Counted from the first letter of the stretch, positions 41,159 through 49,929 are shown. The stretch: DNA of 64,000 nucleotides from Phycisphaeraceae bacterium (GCA_019636515.1 JAHBXI010000001.1:620001-684000); one strand, 5' to 3'. Notes: generated by a model not told the origin, from the letters alone. A program made the numbers and translations.

Positions 41159-42976
41159 ATCCCTATCTCCGATAACCATCGCCGCCTCATCACCGCCGCC
41201 GGGCTCATCGGCGCTCTCCTGGCCTCGGGCGTGCTTGCCTTCGCCTCAATCACCGACCGTTCCATCCCGGGATGCGGGTGGGCGGCGGACTGTGGACGGG
41301 CCGCCCGCTCCGCGTGGGGCTCGCTTCCGGTCATCGGCCTTCCAACCTCGATCATCGGCCTGGCGTACTTCGGAGGGTGCGCGGCCTGGTGGCTCCGGGC
41401 TTCACGGGCGGGAGCCGGGGCTGAAATCGCCGGCCGCTGGGTCGTCCGCGCCGGCGCGGCCGCCTCTCTCTTCCTGCTGGCCGTGCTCGCGATTGAAGGA
41501 CTGGACTGCTGGTACTGCCTGGCCGCCCACCTCGGAAATCTCACATTCGTCCTGGGCATCGAAACCTCGGCACGACGGACAGCGTCGGGCCAGGCGCCGC
41601 CGCGACCATCCACGACACGGCATGCAGGCGCCGCGTGCCTGGCGGGGCTTGCGGTCGGGTCGGCGCTGCTGGGAGTGTTGTCCTCCGCGTGGATCATCTC
41701 GAATCGTCGCGAGGCTCAGTCCGCCGCGATGGAATTCGAATCCAGCACCGCGGCGATCGCTCGGCGAGCGGGTGAACGTTCCGCCGGGTTCACGGGCCGC
41801 TCGATCCTCGGCCCCAGCAAGGCCACGGCCAGGGTTGTCGTCTTCACCGACTTTGAGTGTGAGCAATGCGCGCACACCGAGCGCGAACTGGTGAGCATCG
41901 TCCGCGCGAGAAGCGACACAAACCTGTCCCTCAAGCACTTCCCGCTGTGTTCAACGTGCAACCCGGCGGCCCCTTCGTCCATCCACACCAGGTCGTGCGC
42001 CGCGGCGGTCGCGGCCGAATCCGCCCGGATCGCCGGGGGAGACGACGCGTACTGGATGGCGGTGGCCTGGATCTTCGGACGCCGGGCCGCGTTCACGGAG
42101 GATGAGTTCGTTCTCTCGGCGGCGGGCTGGGGTGTCCGAGCCGACGCCCTGCGAGCGGCGCTGGCCGACCCCGCGACGGCCGACCTGGTTCGAGCCGACG
42201 CGACCGAGGGAATGGAACTGGGGCTGACCAGAACGCCGACGATCTTCATCAACGGCGTGGAACTGCGCGGCTGGGAACGCTCCGGCGCCATCACGCAGGC
42301 CGTCGAGCGGGCCGCTTCCTCGGGCGTGCCCCCCGCCACCCACGAGGCCGACCTTCCCGCCAATCCCACCGAACGGGCCGTCGAGGCCTGGATGGAGGCC
42401 ACCGAGGTCCAGATTCCCGTCCGCGTTCCTCGTCGAGCCGTGGTGGATCGGGACCCGACCGTGCGGGTCGTCCTCTTCGGCGACTATCAGGACCGATTCA
42501 CCCAAGAGGCCGATGCGCTGATCCGGGAATACACCAGGACCTGGCCGGGAACGGTCTACGAGTTCCGGCATTTCCCGGCGAATTCGTCGTGCAACCACGC
42601 CGTCACGACCAACCACCACCCGCTCGCCTGCCGGATGGCCCGGACGGCGGAGGCGGCACGGCTGCTGGGCGGAGCCGACGCCTTCGCCCGCGCCCACCAG
42701 TGGCTGTTTGAACGACGGCAGGACTATTCCGACGCGGGGGTGCGAGCGCTGGCGGTCGAACTGGGGATCGACCCCAACCTGCTCGTGGCGGCCAACCGCG
42801 ATGCCCGCGTAATCGAAGCCGTCCAGGCGGATGTCTACACGGGCGCTTCGCTTGGCATCACCGCGATCCCGGCGGTCTTCATCAACGGGCGACCATTGCA
42901 GACGTGGAAGACCCGCGACGGGGAACTGCTGACCAGGGTTCTGGACATGGCCGCGATGCAATCCGCCGCCCGCTGA
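41159..42976 (+). CDS. VKOR-DsbA-DsbA fusion, disulfide-forming membrane protein (possible ATC start)
   Basis: Probably makes and passes on disulfide bonds in exported proteins. A VKOR-like membrane domain (about 1-150) has Cys39/Cys45 and the quinone-side CWYC (117-120). A thioredoxin-4-type domain follows (about 195-375) with CEQC (234-237). A second thioredoxin-like domain (about 410-600) has DRFT where CxxC would be. GTG 41231 is a possible start but removes the first membrane helix. The open frame upstream has no ATG, GTG or TTG. ATC 41159 sits 8 bases after GGGAGG (41145-41150) and restores the helix RRLITAAGLIGALLASGVLAF, so I use it with reserve. Confidence 0.78.
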   Translation: MPISDNHRRLITAAGLIGALLASGVLAFASITDRSIPGCGWAADCGRAARSAWGSLPVIGLPTSIIGLAYFGGCAAWWLRASRAGAGAEIAGRWVVRAGAAASLFLLAVLAIEGLDCWYCLAAHLGNLTFVLGIETSARRTASGQAPPRPSTTRHAGAACLAGLAVGSALLGVLSSAWIISNRREAQSAAMEFESSTAAIARRAGERSAGFTGRSILGPSKATARVVVFTDFECEQCAHTERELVSIVRARSDTNLSLKHFPLCSTCNPAAPSSIHTRSCAAAVAAESARIAGGDDAYWMAVAWIFGRRAAFTEDEFVLSAAGWGVRADALRAALADPATADLVRADATEGMELGLTRTPTIFINGVELRGWERSGAITQAVERAASSGVPPATHEADLPANPTERAVEAWMEATEVQIPVRVPRRAVVDRDPTVRVVLFGDYQDRFTQEADALIREYTRTWPGTVYEFRHFPANSSCNHAVTTNHHPLACRMARTAEAARLLGGADAFARAHQWLFERRQDYSDAGVRALAVELGIDPNLLVAANRDARVIEAVQADVYTGASLGITAIPAVFINGRPLQTWKTRDGELLTRVLDMAAMQSAAR

Positions 42977-42981
42977 ATCCC

Positions 42982-43827
42982 TCAGTCCAAGCCGTCGGGA
43001 GCGGGGGGCGTGGACGGCGGCGAGAACCCTTCCTGTCCATCCCGCGCAAGGGCCAGGAGAACCCGTCCGTCGGCTCGTTCCTGCCGGACCCGGACCCGGC
43101 TGGTGCGGACCAGGTCAAGAACCGCCAGGAAGAGCCCGATCATCTCGGACCGCGTCCGGCCCGCGAGGACCACGGACAACTCGACCTCGTCGGCCTGCCC
43201 CTGGGTCGTCTCCCGCATCAGGCGGTCCACGATATCCGCGGCGTGGAGTTCGATCGGCGTCTCGTCGTACTGGACCTGGTGAGACCCCAGGCGATCGAAA
43301 TTGACAGCCTCCATGATGCGTTGAAACGCCCCGACAAGGTCGAAAAGCCCCACGTCGCCCAGGTCAACCGCCTCGTCGGCTTCCGGACCTTCCTCAACCG
43401 CGGCCGAGTCATCCTCGGACGCGGACGAGCCCGCCGGAAACCGCCCCGACCACTCGCCCAGACGCCGATCGAGTTCGGACGCCGCGTCTCGAAAACGCTT
43501 GTACTCAAGCAACTGACGCACCAGGACCGCGCGGGGATCCTCGTCGGCCTCGCGCGGCGGCGGGCTCCCATCACCGGACGCCTGGGCCGTCGCCGGGCCG
43601 AGCATCCGCGATTTGATCTCCATCAGCGTGGCCGCCATGACCAGGAACTCCCCCGCCGCGTCGATGTCGATCCGGTCGATCCGCGAAAGGAACTCCATGT
43701 ATTGCTCGGCGATCCGGCCGACCGGGATGTCGGTGATCTCCACCTCGTCTCGGCGGATCAGGAACAGGAGAAGGTCAAGAGGACCCTCGAACTGCTCGAT
43801 CGTTACGCGGTAGTCGTCGGTGATCAC
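42982..43827 (-). CDS. scpA: Segregation and condensation protein A
   Basis: Kleisin subunit that bridges the SMC ATPase heads for chromosome compaction. It begins (GTG) VITDDYRVTIEQFEGPLDLLLFLIRRDEVEITDIPV, the highly typical ScpA N-terminus, followed by the AGEFLVMAATLMEIKSRMLLP-like stretch. The C-terminal winged-helix part contains FLAVLDLVRTSRVRVRQE. An acidic, low-complexity insert (residues ~90-175) makes it slightly longer than usual at 281 residues. scpB is not next to it in this window. It converges with the VKOR-DsbA gene. Confidence 0.93.
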   Translation of the reverse strand: MITDDYRVTIEQFEGPLDLLLFLIRRDEVEITDIPVGRIAEQYMEFLSRIDRIDIDAAGEFLVMAATLMEIKSRMLGPATAQASGDGSPPPREADEDPRAVLVRQLLEYKRFRDAASELDRRLGEWSGRFPAGSSASEDDSAAVEEGPEADEAVDLGDVGLFDLVGAFQRIMEAVNFDRLGSHQVQYDETPIELHAADIVDRLMRETTQGQADEVELSVVLAGRTRSEMIGLFLAVLDLVRTSRVRVRQERADGRVLLALARDGQEGFSPPSTPPAPDGLD

Positions 43828-43939
43828 GGTCTAACCCTTCCCGCCGGTCCTGCCGATCCGGGCTCGCCGCCGGCGATGCGAGGACGCGGCGCGTGCCGCG
43901 GACCCCCCGATCCGAGCGGCGGAGTCTATCCTGTCACGC

Positions 43940-44986
43940 ATGACCGCGGACCCGAATGAACTGGCCTTTGCACGGACCGTCCTGGAGGCCGAGGCCGCCG
44001 CCATCGGCCGCCTGGCACGGGACCTGGACGCTGATTTCACCCGCGCCGTCGGACTTATCGATGCCTGTTCGGCTTCGGGGGGCACCGTTCTGGTGACCGG
44101 GCTTGGCAAGTCCGGGCTGATCGGAGCCAAGATCTCGGCCACGTTCGCTTCGCTTGGAATCCCCAGCCACAGTGTTCATCCATCCGAGGCCGCCCACGGA
44201 GACCTGGGCCGATTCCGATCGACCGATACGGTCCTGGCCATTTCCTTCTCGGGTGAGACCGAAGAAGTCGTGAACCTCGCCGCGCTGCTTCGCCAGGACG
44301 GCCTGCCGATCATCTCGATCACCGGCGGCGCCAGACGGCTCGATCCGGACCATACCCCCGGATTGCCAGACGCGCCCGAAAAGTCGAGCCTGGAACGCCT
44401 GGCGAGCGTGTCCCTCCGGCTCGGCGTCGTCTCCGAGGCCGCGGGCATCGCGCCCACGTCCTCCACCACCGCGACCTTGGCGCTGGGGGACGCCCTGGCA
44501 TTGGCGGCGGCCCGCCGCCGGAACTTCAGCGACAACGACTTTGCCAGGCGGCACCCCGGCGGAGCGCTCGGCGGTCTTCTCCGGCCCGTGAAGGAAGTCC
44601 TGCGCTTCGTCGCCGGGAAGAACCTCCCCGTCGCCCCCATGAACACCACGGTTCGCGGGGCGCTCGAATCGGCCTCGGCCGTGGCACGTCGTCCGGGCGC
44701 GCTGCTCCTGGTCGATCCCGCGACGGGCGCCCTGGCGGGGATCTTCACCGACGCCGACCTCCGCCGCCTGGTGCTCGAAAACCCCGCGGCGATCGACGCC
44801 CCGATCGAGCACGTCATGACCAGGCGGCCCCGTACGCTGCCGGTGGACGCCCTGGTCAAAGACGCGGTCCACATGGTCAAGGAACACCGCCAGGACGAGA
44901 TCCCCGTCGTCGACCGCGACGGAAAGCCGCTTGGCATCCTCGACGTCCAGGACCTGATCGCCATGAAACTTGTCCGCGCCGACTGA
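43940..44986 (+). CDS. kdsD: Arabinose-5-phosphate isomerase (SIS plus CBS domains)
   Basis: Converts ribulose 5-phosphate to arabinose 5-phosphate, the first step towards Kdo for lipopolysaccharide. The 348-residue protein has the SIS domain with VLVTGLGKSGLIGAKI, HPSEAAHGDLG, ISFSGETEEV and TSSTTATLALGDALA, then RHPGGALGG. Two CBS domains follow at about residues 215-345 (HVMTRRPRTLP, DEIPVVDRDG). About 25 residues are inserted after TGG (DPDHTPGLPDAPEKS). It fits a lipopolysaccharide-type outer membrane, as does the WaaP-like kinase at 48822-49625. A small protein gene follows after 23 bp. Confidence 0.93.
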   Translation: MTADPNELAFARTVLEAEAAAIGRLARDLDADFTRAVGLIDACSASGGTVLVTGLGKSGLIGAKISATFASLGIPSHSVHPSEAAHGDLGRFRSTDTVLAISFSGETEEVVNLAALLRQDGLPIISITGGARRLDPDHTPGLPDAPEKSSLERLASVSLRLGVVSEAAGIAPTSSTTATLALGDALALAAARRRNFSDNDFARRHPGGALGGLLRPVKEVLRFVAGKNLPVAPMNTTVRGALESASAVARRPGALLLVDPATGALAGIFTDADLRRLVLENPAAIDAPIEHVMTRRPRTLPVDALVKDAVHMVKEHRQDEIPVVDRDGKPLGILDVQDLIAMKLVRAD

Positions 44987-45009
44987 ACCACGACCGCACG
45001 GAGGACCCG

Positions 45010-45306
45010 ATGGCCAAGGGACAGCATTTCTCAGCGTACCAGCAGGGCATCATCAAGCGGTTCTACGAGCACGCCGACTCAAGGACGCTGACCGCCCTCC
45101 AGGAACTCGTCTCGGAGATTGCCGTCAGCGAGACGGATTCGGCCCGCGAACGTCACTGGAAGCGAGCCGCCGAATACCTGGCAAAGGCCGGAGCGACCCC
45201 CGCACGCGCCCAGGCGATCATCAACGCACGCGACGTCAAGGGCCTGGCCACGCTGGTGGGCGAGTTGCTTGCGGGCGGAGGAAAGACCCGGCCGCGCGGC
45301 GAGTGA
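45010..45306 (+). CDS. Small helical protein of unknown function (98 aa)
   Basis: The protein begins MAKGQHFSAYQQGIIKRFYEHAD and has three or four predicted helices (LTALQELVSEIAVS, RERHWKRAAEYLAKAG, RAQAIINARDVKGLATLVGELL) and a basic tail. I do not recognise the family, but the tidy composition and GGAGG shortly before ATG 45010 make it a real gene. It follows kdsD by 23 bp and is likely in the same transcript. Function unknown; RNA binding is possible from the charge but not shown. Confidence 0.8.
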   Translation: MAKGQHFSAYQQGIIKRFYEHADSRTLTALQELVSEIAVSETDSARERHWKRAAEYLAKAGATPARAQAIINARDVKGLATLVGELLAGGGKTRPRGE

Positions 45307-45348
45307 ACGGCGACAAACCATCACCCGATCAACGCCTGAACGGGCCGC

Positions 45349-45783
45349 TCAGCGGATGATCCGGATGCACATCGGGTAGCGGAAGTACTCTCCCCGGTTG
45401 GCCGCGAGGGTCCCTTTGATGATCCCGACGATCCCAAGGATGTACACCGCGGCGATCAGGATGAACCCAACCACGATGACCGCCAGGATCGTTCCCACGA
45501 TCAGGTACAGGAACAGCGAGATCTGGAAGTTCAGGACTTCTTTCCCGGTGTCGTCGAGGTACGCCGATTCCTTGCGCTTGATGAGCCACATCACCAGCGC
45601 GGGGATCGCCGGGATGACAAAGAGCGACATGATCGTGCTCAGGTGCATGAACAGGCCCCACGCCTGCTCCCCCTCGGGAAGGTCGTCAACACGGGCAGGT
45701 CGTGTCTTGGCGTCGAAGGGCATGGCGTCGAAGGGCATGGCGTCGAAGGGCATGGCGTGGTTCACGGCTGGCAACCTCGCCAT
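45349..45783 (-). CDS. DUF4870 membrane protein with tandem MPFDA start repeats
   Basis: Small membrane protein with the DUF4870 pattern: AWGLFMHLSTIMSLFVIPAIPALVMWLIKRKESAYLDD, KEVLNFQISLFLYLIVG and a last helix with VYILGIVGIIKG. About three or four membrane helices. Its role is unknown in all bacteria. The N-terminus is odd: MPFDA occurs three times in a row, each with its own ATG, encoded by a perfect 15-bp repeat at 45709-45753. No strong Shine-Dalgarno sequence marks one start, so translation may begin at 45783, 45753, 45738 or 45723. Confidence 0.87.
   Translation of the reverse strand: MARLPAVNHAMPFDAMPFDAMPFDAKTRPARVDDLPEGEQAWGLFMHLSTIMSLFVIPAIPALVMWLIKRKESAYLDDTGKEVLNFQISLFLYLIVGTILAVIVVGFILIAAVYILGIVGIIKGTLAANRGEYFRYPMCIRIIR
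45709..45753 (-). repeat. Three perfect 15-bp tandem repeats at the start of the DUF4870 gene
   Basis: The unit GGCGTCGAAGGGCAT (plus strand) occurs at 45709-45723, 45724-45738 and 45739-45753 without a mismatch. On the coding strand each unit reads ATG CCC TTC GAC GCC. Since 15 is a multiple of three, copy number can change by slippage without breaking the frame. Confidence 0.95.
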
Positions 45784-45882
45784 GATATTGGGAGATGGCC
45801 GCGGGTGGTTTCACGGTCAAACGCCACGATCACGCCGCCCGAAACCCTCCACCCCGCTTCATGGCGGACCCGCCAGTGCATG

Positions 45883-45908
45883 AAAAAGGGCCGCCAGGAA
45901 GGCGGCCC
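45883..45908 (-). terminator. Intrinsic terminator for the exosortase-type protein gene (minus strand)
   Basis: GGGCCGCC (45888-45895), loop AGGAA, GGCGGCCC (45901-45908), with AAAAA on the left (45883-45887) reading as TTTTT on the minus strand. It stands 59 bp after the stop of the gene at 45967-46575. Confidence 0.88.
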
Positions 45909-45966
45909 GCGGCTTGCAACGGAAGATGTCGATGCCCCCGATCGGCACGGCCGATCGACGTGATCA

Positions 45967-46575
45967 TCAGCGACGGCGGCGGCCGACGGCGGCAACGCCC
46001 ATGAGGCCCAGGACGGCGGCGCCGGGCGAGGGGACCTGCCCCAGGTGCAGATCATCAACGCCCCAGCCGTACTGATCACGGAATTGGATCACAACATAGG
46101 CGATGGGCTCGGCCGTGGTCACGCCGAAGAAATCAAGCGTGTTGATGTCATTATCCGCATCCACAAACGCCAGTGCATCGCCCCCGCCGTTGTACGCGGT
46201 CAGTCGCTGGAACAAGCCCTGTGAGTACAGCACGTTAAAGACCCCGACCGCCGTGATATCCGGAGCGGTGATCTTGACGTCGAACCGGGGTCCCCCGTCC
46301 TCGATGGTGTCGTTAAACCAGCAAAGCGGACTCGAAACGGGCAGCACGGCCGCCCCGACAAAGTTTCCAGCAGGAAATTCCGCACCCCACGCCGCGTAGG
46401 TTGAGCCGATCTCCTGCCCACTGCTCAGCGGGTTTCCCGCGGGGTCGGTGTCGAAGTTGATGACGACATTGTTCACCGTCGCGGCCAGGTACGACGCGTG
46501 ATCGTTGAACGATGCGGCCGAAGCCGACATCCCAGCGGCGGCAATGACCGCCAGCGAAACGACGACGTTCTTCAT
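45967..46575 (-). CDS. Secreted protein with PEP-CTERM-like sorting tail
   Basis: A 202-residue exported protein. The signal peptide MKNVVVSLAVIAAAGMSASA-A is clear, and GAGGAG lies shortly before ATG 46575. The body is a beta-sandwich-like domain (INFDTDPAG, GAEFPAGNFVG, GPRFDVKITAPDITAVGVF, IAYVVIQFRD) of the type seen in PEP-CTERM proteins. The C-terminus PSPGAAVLGLMGVAAVGRRRR is a short Pro-Gly motif, hydrophobic stretch and four Arg, the layout of exosortase substrates in planctomycetes. It is likely processed and shown on the surface or in the matrix. The exosortase is not in this window. Confidence 0.85.
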   Translation of the reverse strand: MKNVVVSLAVIAAAGMSASAASFNDHASYLAATVNNVVINFDTDPAGNPLSSGQEIGSTYAAWGAEFPAGNFVGAAVLPVSSPLCWFNDTIEDGGPRFDVKITAPDITAVGVFNVLYSQGLFQRLTAYNGGGDALAFVDADNDINTLDFFGVTTAEPIAYVVIQFRDQYGWGVDDLHLGQVPSPGAAVLGLMGVAAVGRRRR

Positions 46576-46721
46576 GCGTTCGGACTCCTCTCTCTCGGAA
46601 GGCCTTGACAGGCCATGAATTGAAATCCGCATACCGAATGGCACGCGGGTCATTCCTGTTCGAATGGGAACGCGACCGGATCCCTGGTTCCAGAAAGTTC
46701 GCAACAGACGGCCGTGGCGTG

Positions 46722-47747
46722 TTATCGGTCCTTCGGTCGCCGCTTCCCGGCCCGGAGCGGTGCCACATCGCAAGCGCCGGATTCCACCTCGGCCCGATCC
46801 GAACGCCCGATCAACGACGACCTCGCCGGGAAGATCGCCGTGCTCATCCCCCGCGAACGGCCGAGTTCTCGGGCCGGTCCTCGCCTGATCCGGTCGAACG
46901 CGCTCTCGGCGTTTTCAGGGCTGTACTCAACCCCGACAAAACGCCGCCCCAGGGCCCGGGCCACCACCCCGGTCGTCCCCGAACCCAGGAATGGGTCCAG
47001 CACCAGGTCGCCCTTCCTGGAAGAGCACAGGATCACCCGTTCAAGGTACACCTCGGGCAACTGGTTGTCGTGCTTTCCGCGCCGCTCGGTGTTGTTCCCC
47101 TGGATGCGACCCCAGTACTTCCCGTACCACACGTCGAGCGGGACACGCAGCCCCGCGGGCATCCCGTCCCGCTTGGTTCGCGTCCGCGGGTCGGCGTAGA
47201 TCGACGCCCGGTCGGACATCTCGAGAACCTCCTGGGGATTCCAGGTATGCGCCGCGCCGGGCTTGATGAACCACAGCGCATGGACCTTTGAATTGATGAA
47301 CCGCTCGGTCGCGTTTTGCCCGAAGCGGTAATGCCACACGCACCAGTTCTGGTGGGCCATCACCACGGGCGGCTTTCGCTCCAGGCGGCGCTTCATGTAG
47401 CAGACAATCTCGGCCGCCCACGAATCCGGGATGTTGATCCACAGCGACCCGCCCGGGCGCAGGCACTCCACGCACAGGTCGATCCAGTCGTAGGTGAACC
47501 GCAGGTACTCCTGCTCGGGGAGGTTGTCGTCCCAGCGGTCGTACGCCCGCTTCCAGTTGAAGGGCGGGTCCGCGAAAACCAGGTCCACCTTCTCCCGCAG
47601 CGCCGCCATCCGCTCCGCCAGCACGTCTCGGCAATCCCCGACGACGACCCGGCAGTCGGGATCCCCGAGCGACCACTCGGGGCCTCCGCCCGGCGCGCGG
47701 CCGTCGGGCCGAGCCGCCTTCCCGCCGGCACGTCGGGTCGTTTTCAT
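46722..47747 (-). CDS. Orphan DNA methyltransferase (N4/N6, beta class)
   Basis: Adenine-N6 or cytosine-N4 methyltransferase. Motif IV DPPFN (in VDLVFADPPFNWKR) comes before the target region and motif I DPFLGSGTTGVVARALGRRFVGVE, the order that defines the beta class. 341 residues. No restriction enzyme or specificity subunit lies near, so it is an orphan with a regulatory or epigenetic role, or a remnant of a system. The last ~45 residues are basic and not part of the fold. It starts 4 bp after the stop of another methyltransferase gene, forming a two-gene operon. Confidence 0.88.
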   Translation of the reverse strand: MKTTRRAGGKAARPDGRAPGGGPEWSLGDPDCRVVVGDCRDVLAERMAALREKVDLVFADPPFNWKRAYDRWDDNLPEQEYLRFTYDWIDLCVECLRPGGSLWINIPDSWAAEIVCYMKRRLERKPPVVMAHQNWCVWHYRFGQNATERFINSKVHALWFIKPGAAHTWNPQEVLEMSDRASIYADPRTRTKRDGMPAGLRVPLDVWYGKYWGRIQGNNTERRGKHDNQLPEVYLERVILCSSRKGDLVLDPFLGSGTTGVVARALGRRFVGVEYSPENAESAFDRIRRGPARELGRSRGMSTAIFPARSSLIGRSDRAEVESGACDVAPLRAGKRRPKDR

Positions 47748-47751
47748 GGGC

Positions 47752-48549
47752 TCATCCGATCCTTCGCAGCAGACCCATGCCGTAGTTGAGCGGCGAGAGG
47801 TACAACTCGCACGCCTCGTACAGCCCCGCCGAGACGGCGTTGAGATGGTCCAGGATGTGCCGAGGGCCTTCGTGCCCGCCGCACTGCTCGGGGTAGGTGT
47901 CGTGCAGCATCACGTATCCGCCGGTGTTGAGCACCGGCTCGACCGCCCAAAGGTCCTGCAGCGCGCCCGCGACGGTGTGGTCGCCATCAATGAAGGCGAA
48001 CTGGACACCGCCGCAGCGGGATAACTCCTCCCTGGCCCGGATCAGTTGCGTCGGGCTGTCGCCGGGGTGGAAGACCACCCGGTCGAGCAGCCCCGCCCGG
48101 GCAAGCCGGTCCTCGACCCATTCCCGGCGACCCTGGAGCATCTCCGCGTCACGCCACGGGCCCTTGTGGATCGGGCCGAAATCATCGAACGCGTGGATGA
48201 CCCCGTTGCCGCCGATCTCGTGCAGGGCCGCCGCCATCCAGTGCGTACTCACCGAGCAGAACGTCCCCACCTCGACGATCACCCGCGGGCGGATGTTCCG
48301 CACCAGCGAATGGAGCATCAGCCCGGCCTCCGGCGAGAGCGACGCCGGGAAGACGATCGGCATCTCGTACAGTTCCTTCAGCGCCTGGAGCCACCGGCAC
48401 CGGGGGTTGTCCAGGTACGAGGGGAACTCCCACCGCGTCGGGTGGTCCTCGTCACGGATACGCGGGAAATGCGCGAGTTCTCCGCGCGGCAACGCCGCCT
48501 TGCTCGCGGGGATTTCGGGGGCGGGAACTCTCCAGCCGGTGGTTGTCAT
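47752..48549 (-). CDS. Class I SAM-dependent methyltransferase of unknown target
   Basis: A 265-residue protein with the Rossmann motifs PRVIVEVGTFCSVSTHWMAAAL (SAM loop), VIHAFDDFGP, FHPGDS and FAFIDGDHTVAGALQDLWAV. The last, together with GYVMLHDTYPEQCGGHEGP, is typical of the Methyltransf_24-type group that modifies small molecules or sugars and often sits with glycan genes. The first 60 residues are not conserved. It is co-transcribed with the DNA methyltransferase behind it (4 bp gap). No substrate can be given. Confidence 0.82.
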   Translation of the reverse strand: MTTTGWRVPAPEIPASKAALPRGELAHFPRIRDEDHPTRWEFPSYLDNPRCRWLQALKELYEMPIVFPASLSPEAGLMLHSLVRNIRPRVIVEVGTFCSVSTHWMAAALHEIGGNGVIHAFDDFGPIHKGPWRDAEMLQGRREWVEDRLARAGLLDRVVFHPGDSPTQLIRAREELSRCGGVQFAFIDGDHTVAGALQDLWAVEPVLNTGGYVMLHDTYPEQCGGHEGPRHILDHLNAVSAGLYEACELYLSPLNYGMGLLRRIG

Positions 48550-48821
48550 CGGTTCGAAAATCCGTGGTCGGGCGCCGCGAAGCGCCTGGGGTGTGATCGT
48601 TCAGAACGCGACCGGGTCGAGCCGCTCCCCCGGCAGGAGCCGGCGCGGGGCCAGTGTAGCGGAGACGACGATCCGCGACACCCGTGCGGTTCATCTTGGC
48701 CCGGAGGACCGGCCGCCAATTCCCTCGCACACCCGCGATCCATGCCCGCCCCGTCAGTGGATGCTGACCACGGATGAACGCAATGAACACCGGCCGCGCC
48801 TCGCCTCCATCACCGCTCGCC

Positions 48822-49625
48822 TCAGGATGCGCCGGTGCCGGTCAGCGCGCGGCGCGGATCGACCCGGGGCTTGGGGTCCCCGCGCCCCGTGATCATCCCC
48901 GTGATCTCGCCCCACCACGACACCGCCTGGATCGTCGCCAGCGCCCGCATGCACAACGCCCGACGCACCGGCAAACCAATGCCCATCGGCTCGATCACCA
49001 GGCACGAGAGCATCCACTTCATCGCCCCAAAGTCGAACCGTCGGCAGGGCCGTATCGCGACGCAATCGATCACCGCCAGGATCGGCCCGCCCGAATCCCC
49101 GCTCCCAACCACAACCACCAGGTTCGATGGCTTGTGGTCGCGGTTGTACCGTCCCCGCCCGACCATGGCCGATACCTGGTCGGCCGCCGCCGCCGCCAGG
49201 GCGTGTTGCCATCTCGCGGATGACTCGCCCGACGTGATCGCCTCAAGCAGCGTCGGACCGTCGAGCCGCTCCATGACCAGCCATTCCCGAGGGCCATCTG
49301 GACCCCGGTCGCGAGCCAGAACCAGCGGCCGGGCCGTCGGAAACCCGTTCTCGGAGAGCCAGGCCGCCCCACGCCAGTGACGCCAGGCCCGCGAAGCCTT
49401 TGCCCACGACTGGATGCGCGACACGAGCGAAGACAACTCCCATACCTTCACCACCACGTCACGGCCCCGAATCGTCGCCGAAAAAACACCCACTCCCCGA
49501 TCGACCTTGAATGCTCGCGACGGATCGAGCCGTACCGATGACAAGCCCTCTTCCCACTCGACGGGGTCTGCTCCCACGCAGAGGCAGTTCACTTGCAACC
49601 GGTTGGGGGTGACGACCTGGGACAC
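48822..49625 (-). CDS. Kdo/WaaP-type lipopolysaccharide kinase-like protein
   Basis: Small kinase fold of the type that phosphorylates lipopolysaccharide core sugars. Visible parts are DVVVKVWE (catalytic Lys), a PLVLARDR hinge region, WLVMERLDGPTLLEA, RYNRDHKPSNLVVV (HRD-like loop: the usual His-Arg-Asp reads Asn-Arg-Asp), and VIDCVAIR (Asp of the metal loop). The end carries basic residues. GTG 49625 gives 267 residues; an earlier start at 49679 would overlap the promoter side of the tRNA. The Shine-Dalgarno sequence is weak, so the start is uncertain. Confidence 0.75.
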   Translation of the reverse strand: MSQVVTPNRLQVNCLCVGADPVEWEEGLSSVRLDPSRAFKVDRGVGVFSATIRGRDVVVKVWELSSLVSRIQSWAKASRAWRHWRGAAWLSENGFPTARPLVLARDRGPDGPREWLVMERLDGPTLLEAITSGESSARWQHALAAAAADQVSAMVGRGRYNRDHKPSNLVVVVGSGDSGGPILAVIDCVAIRPCRRFDFGAMKWMLSCLVIEPMGIGLPVRRALCMRALATIQAVSWWGEITGMITGRGDPKPRVDPRRALTGTGAS

Positions 49626-49679
49626 GGATCGAGCGTAGGGAATGGGGCGCCACCGCGCGCACGCCCGACGTGCCGCCAA

Positions 49680-49754
49680 TATCCCCGGCAGGATTCGAAC
49701 CTACGACCCTCGCGTTCGAAGCGCGATGCTCTATCCAGGCTGAGCTACGGGGAC
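49680..49754 (-). tRNA. tRNA-Arg (anticodon UCG)
   Basis: A complete cloverleaf folds on the minus strand. Acceptor stem GTCCCCG/CGGGGAT (first pair G-T), D stem GCTC/GAGC, anticodon stem TCGCG/CGCGA with loop CTTCGAA giving anticodon TCG (reads CGA), variable loop GGGTC, and T arm GTAGG-TTCGAAT-CCTGC. CCA is not encoded. The tRNA stands alone, about 200 bp upstream of metH on the other strand. Confidence 0.95.
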
Positions 49755-49929
49755 TTGAATTTTCCGGGCACAAGGCGGGCAAACCACCCAGGAAACTTTG
49801 CCGGCTCATTCCCACGCGAGCGTAGCCTTCGTCGCCCGATCATGACGTACCGGCCGCGCTGCGCCTGACCGAGGCCTGGTCATTCGATTACACGCCCCTT
49901 ACGGCGAGCCAATCGACAGGCTAACATCT

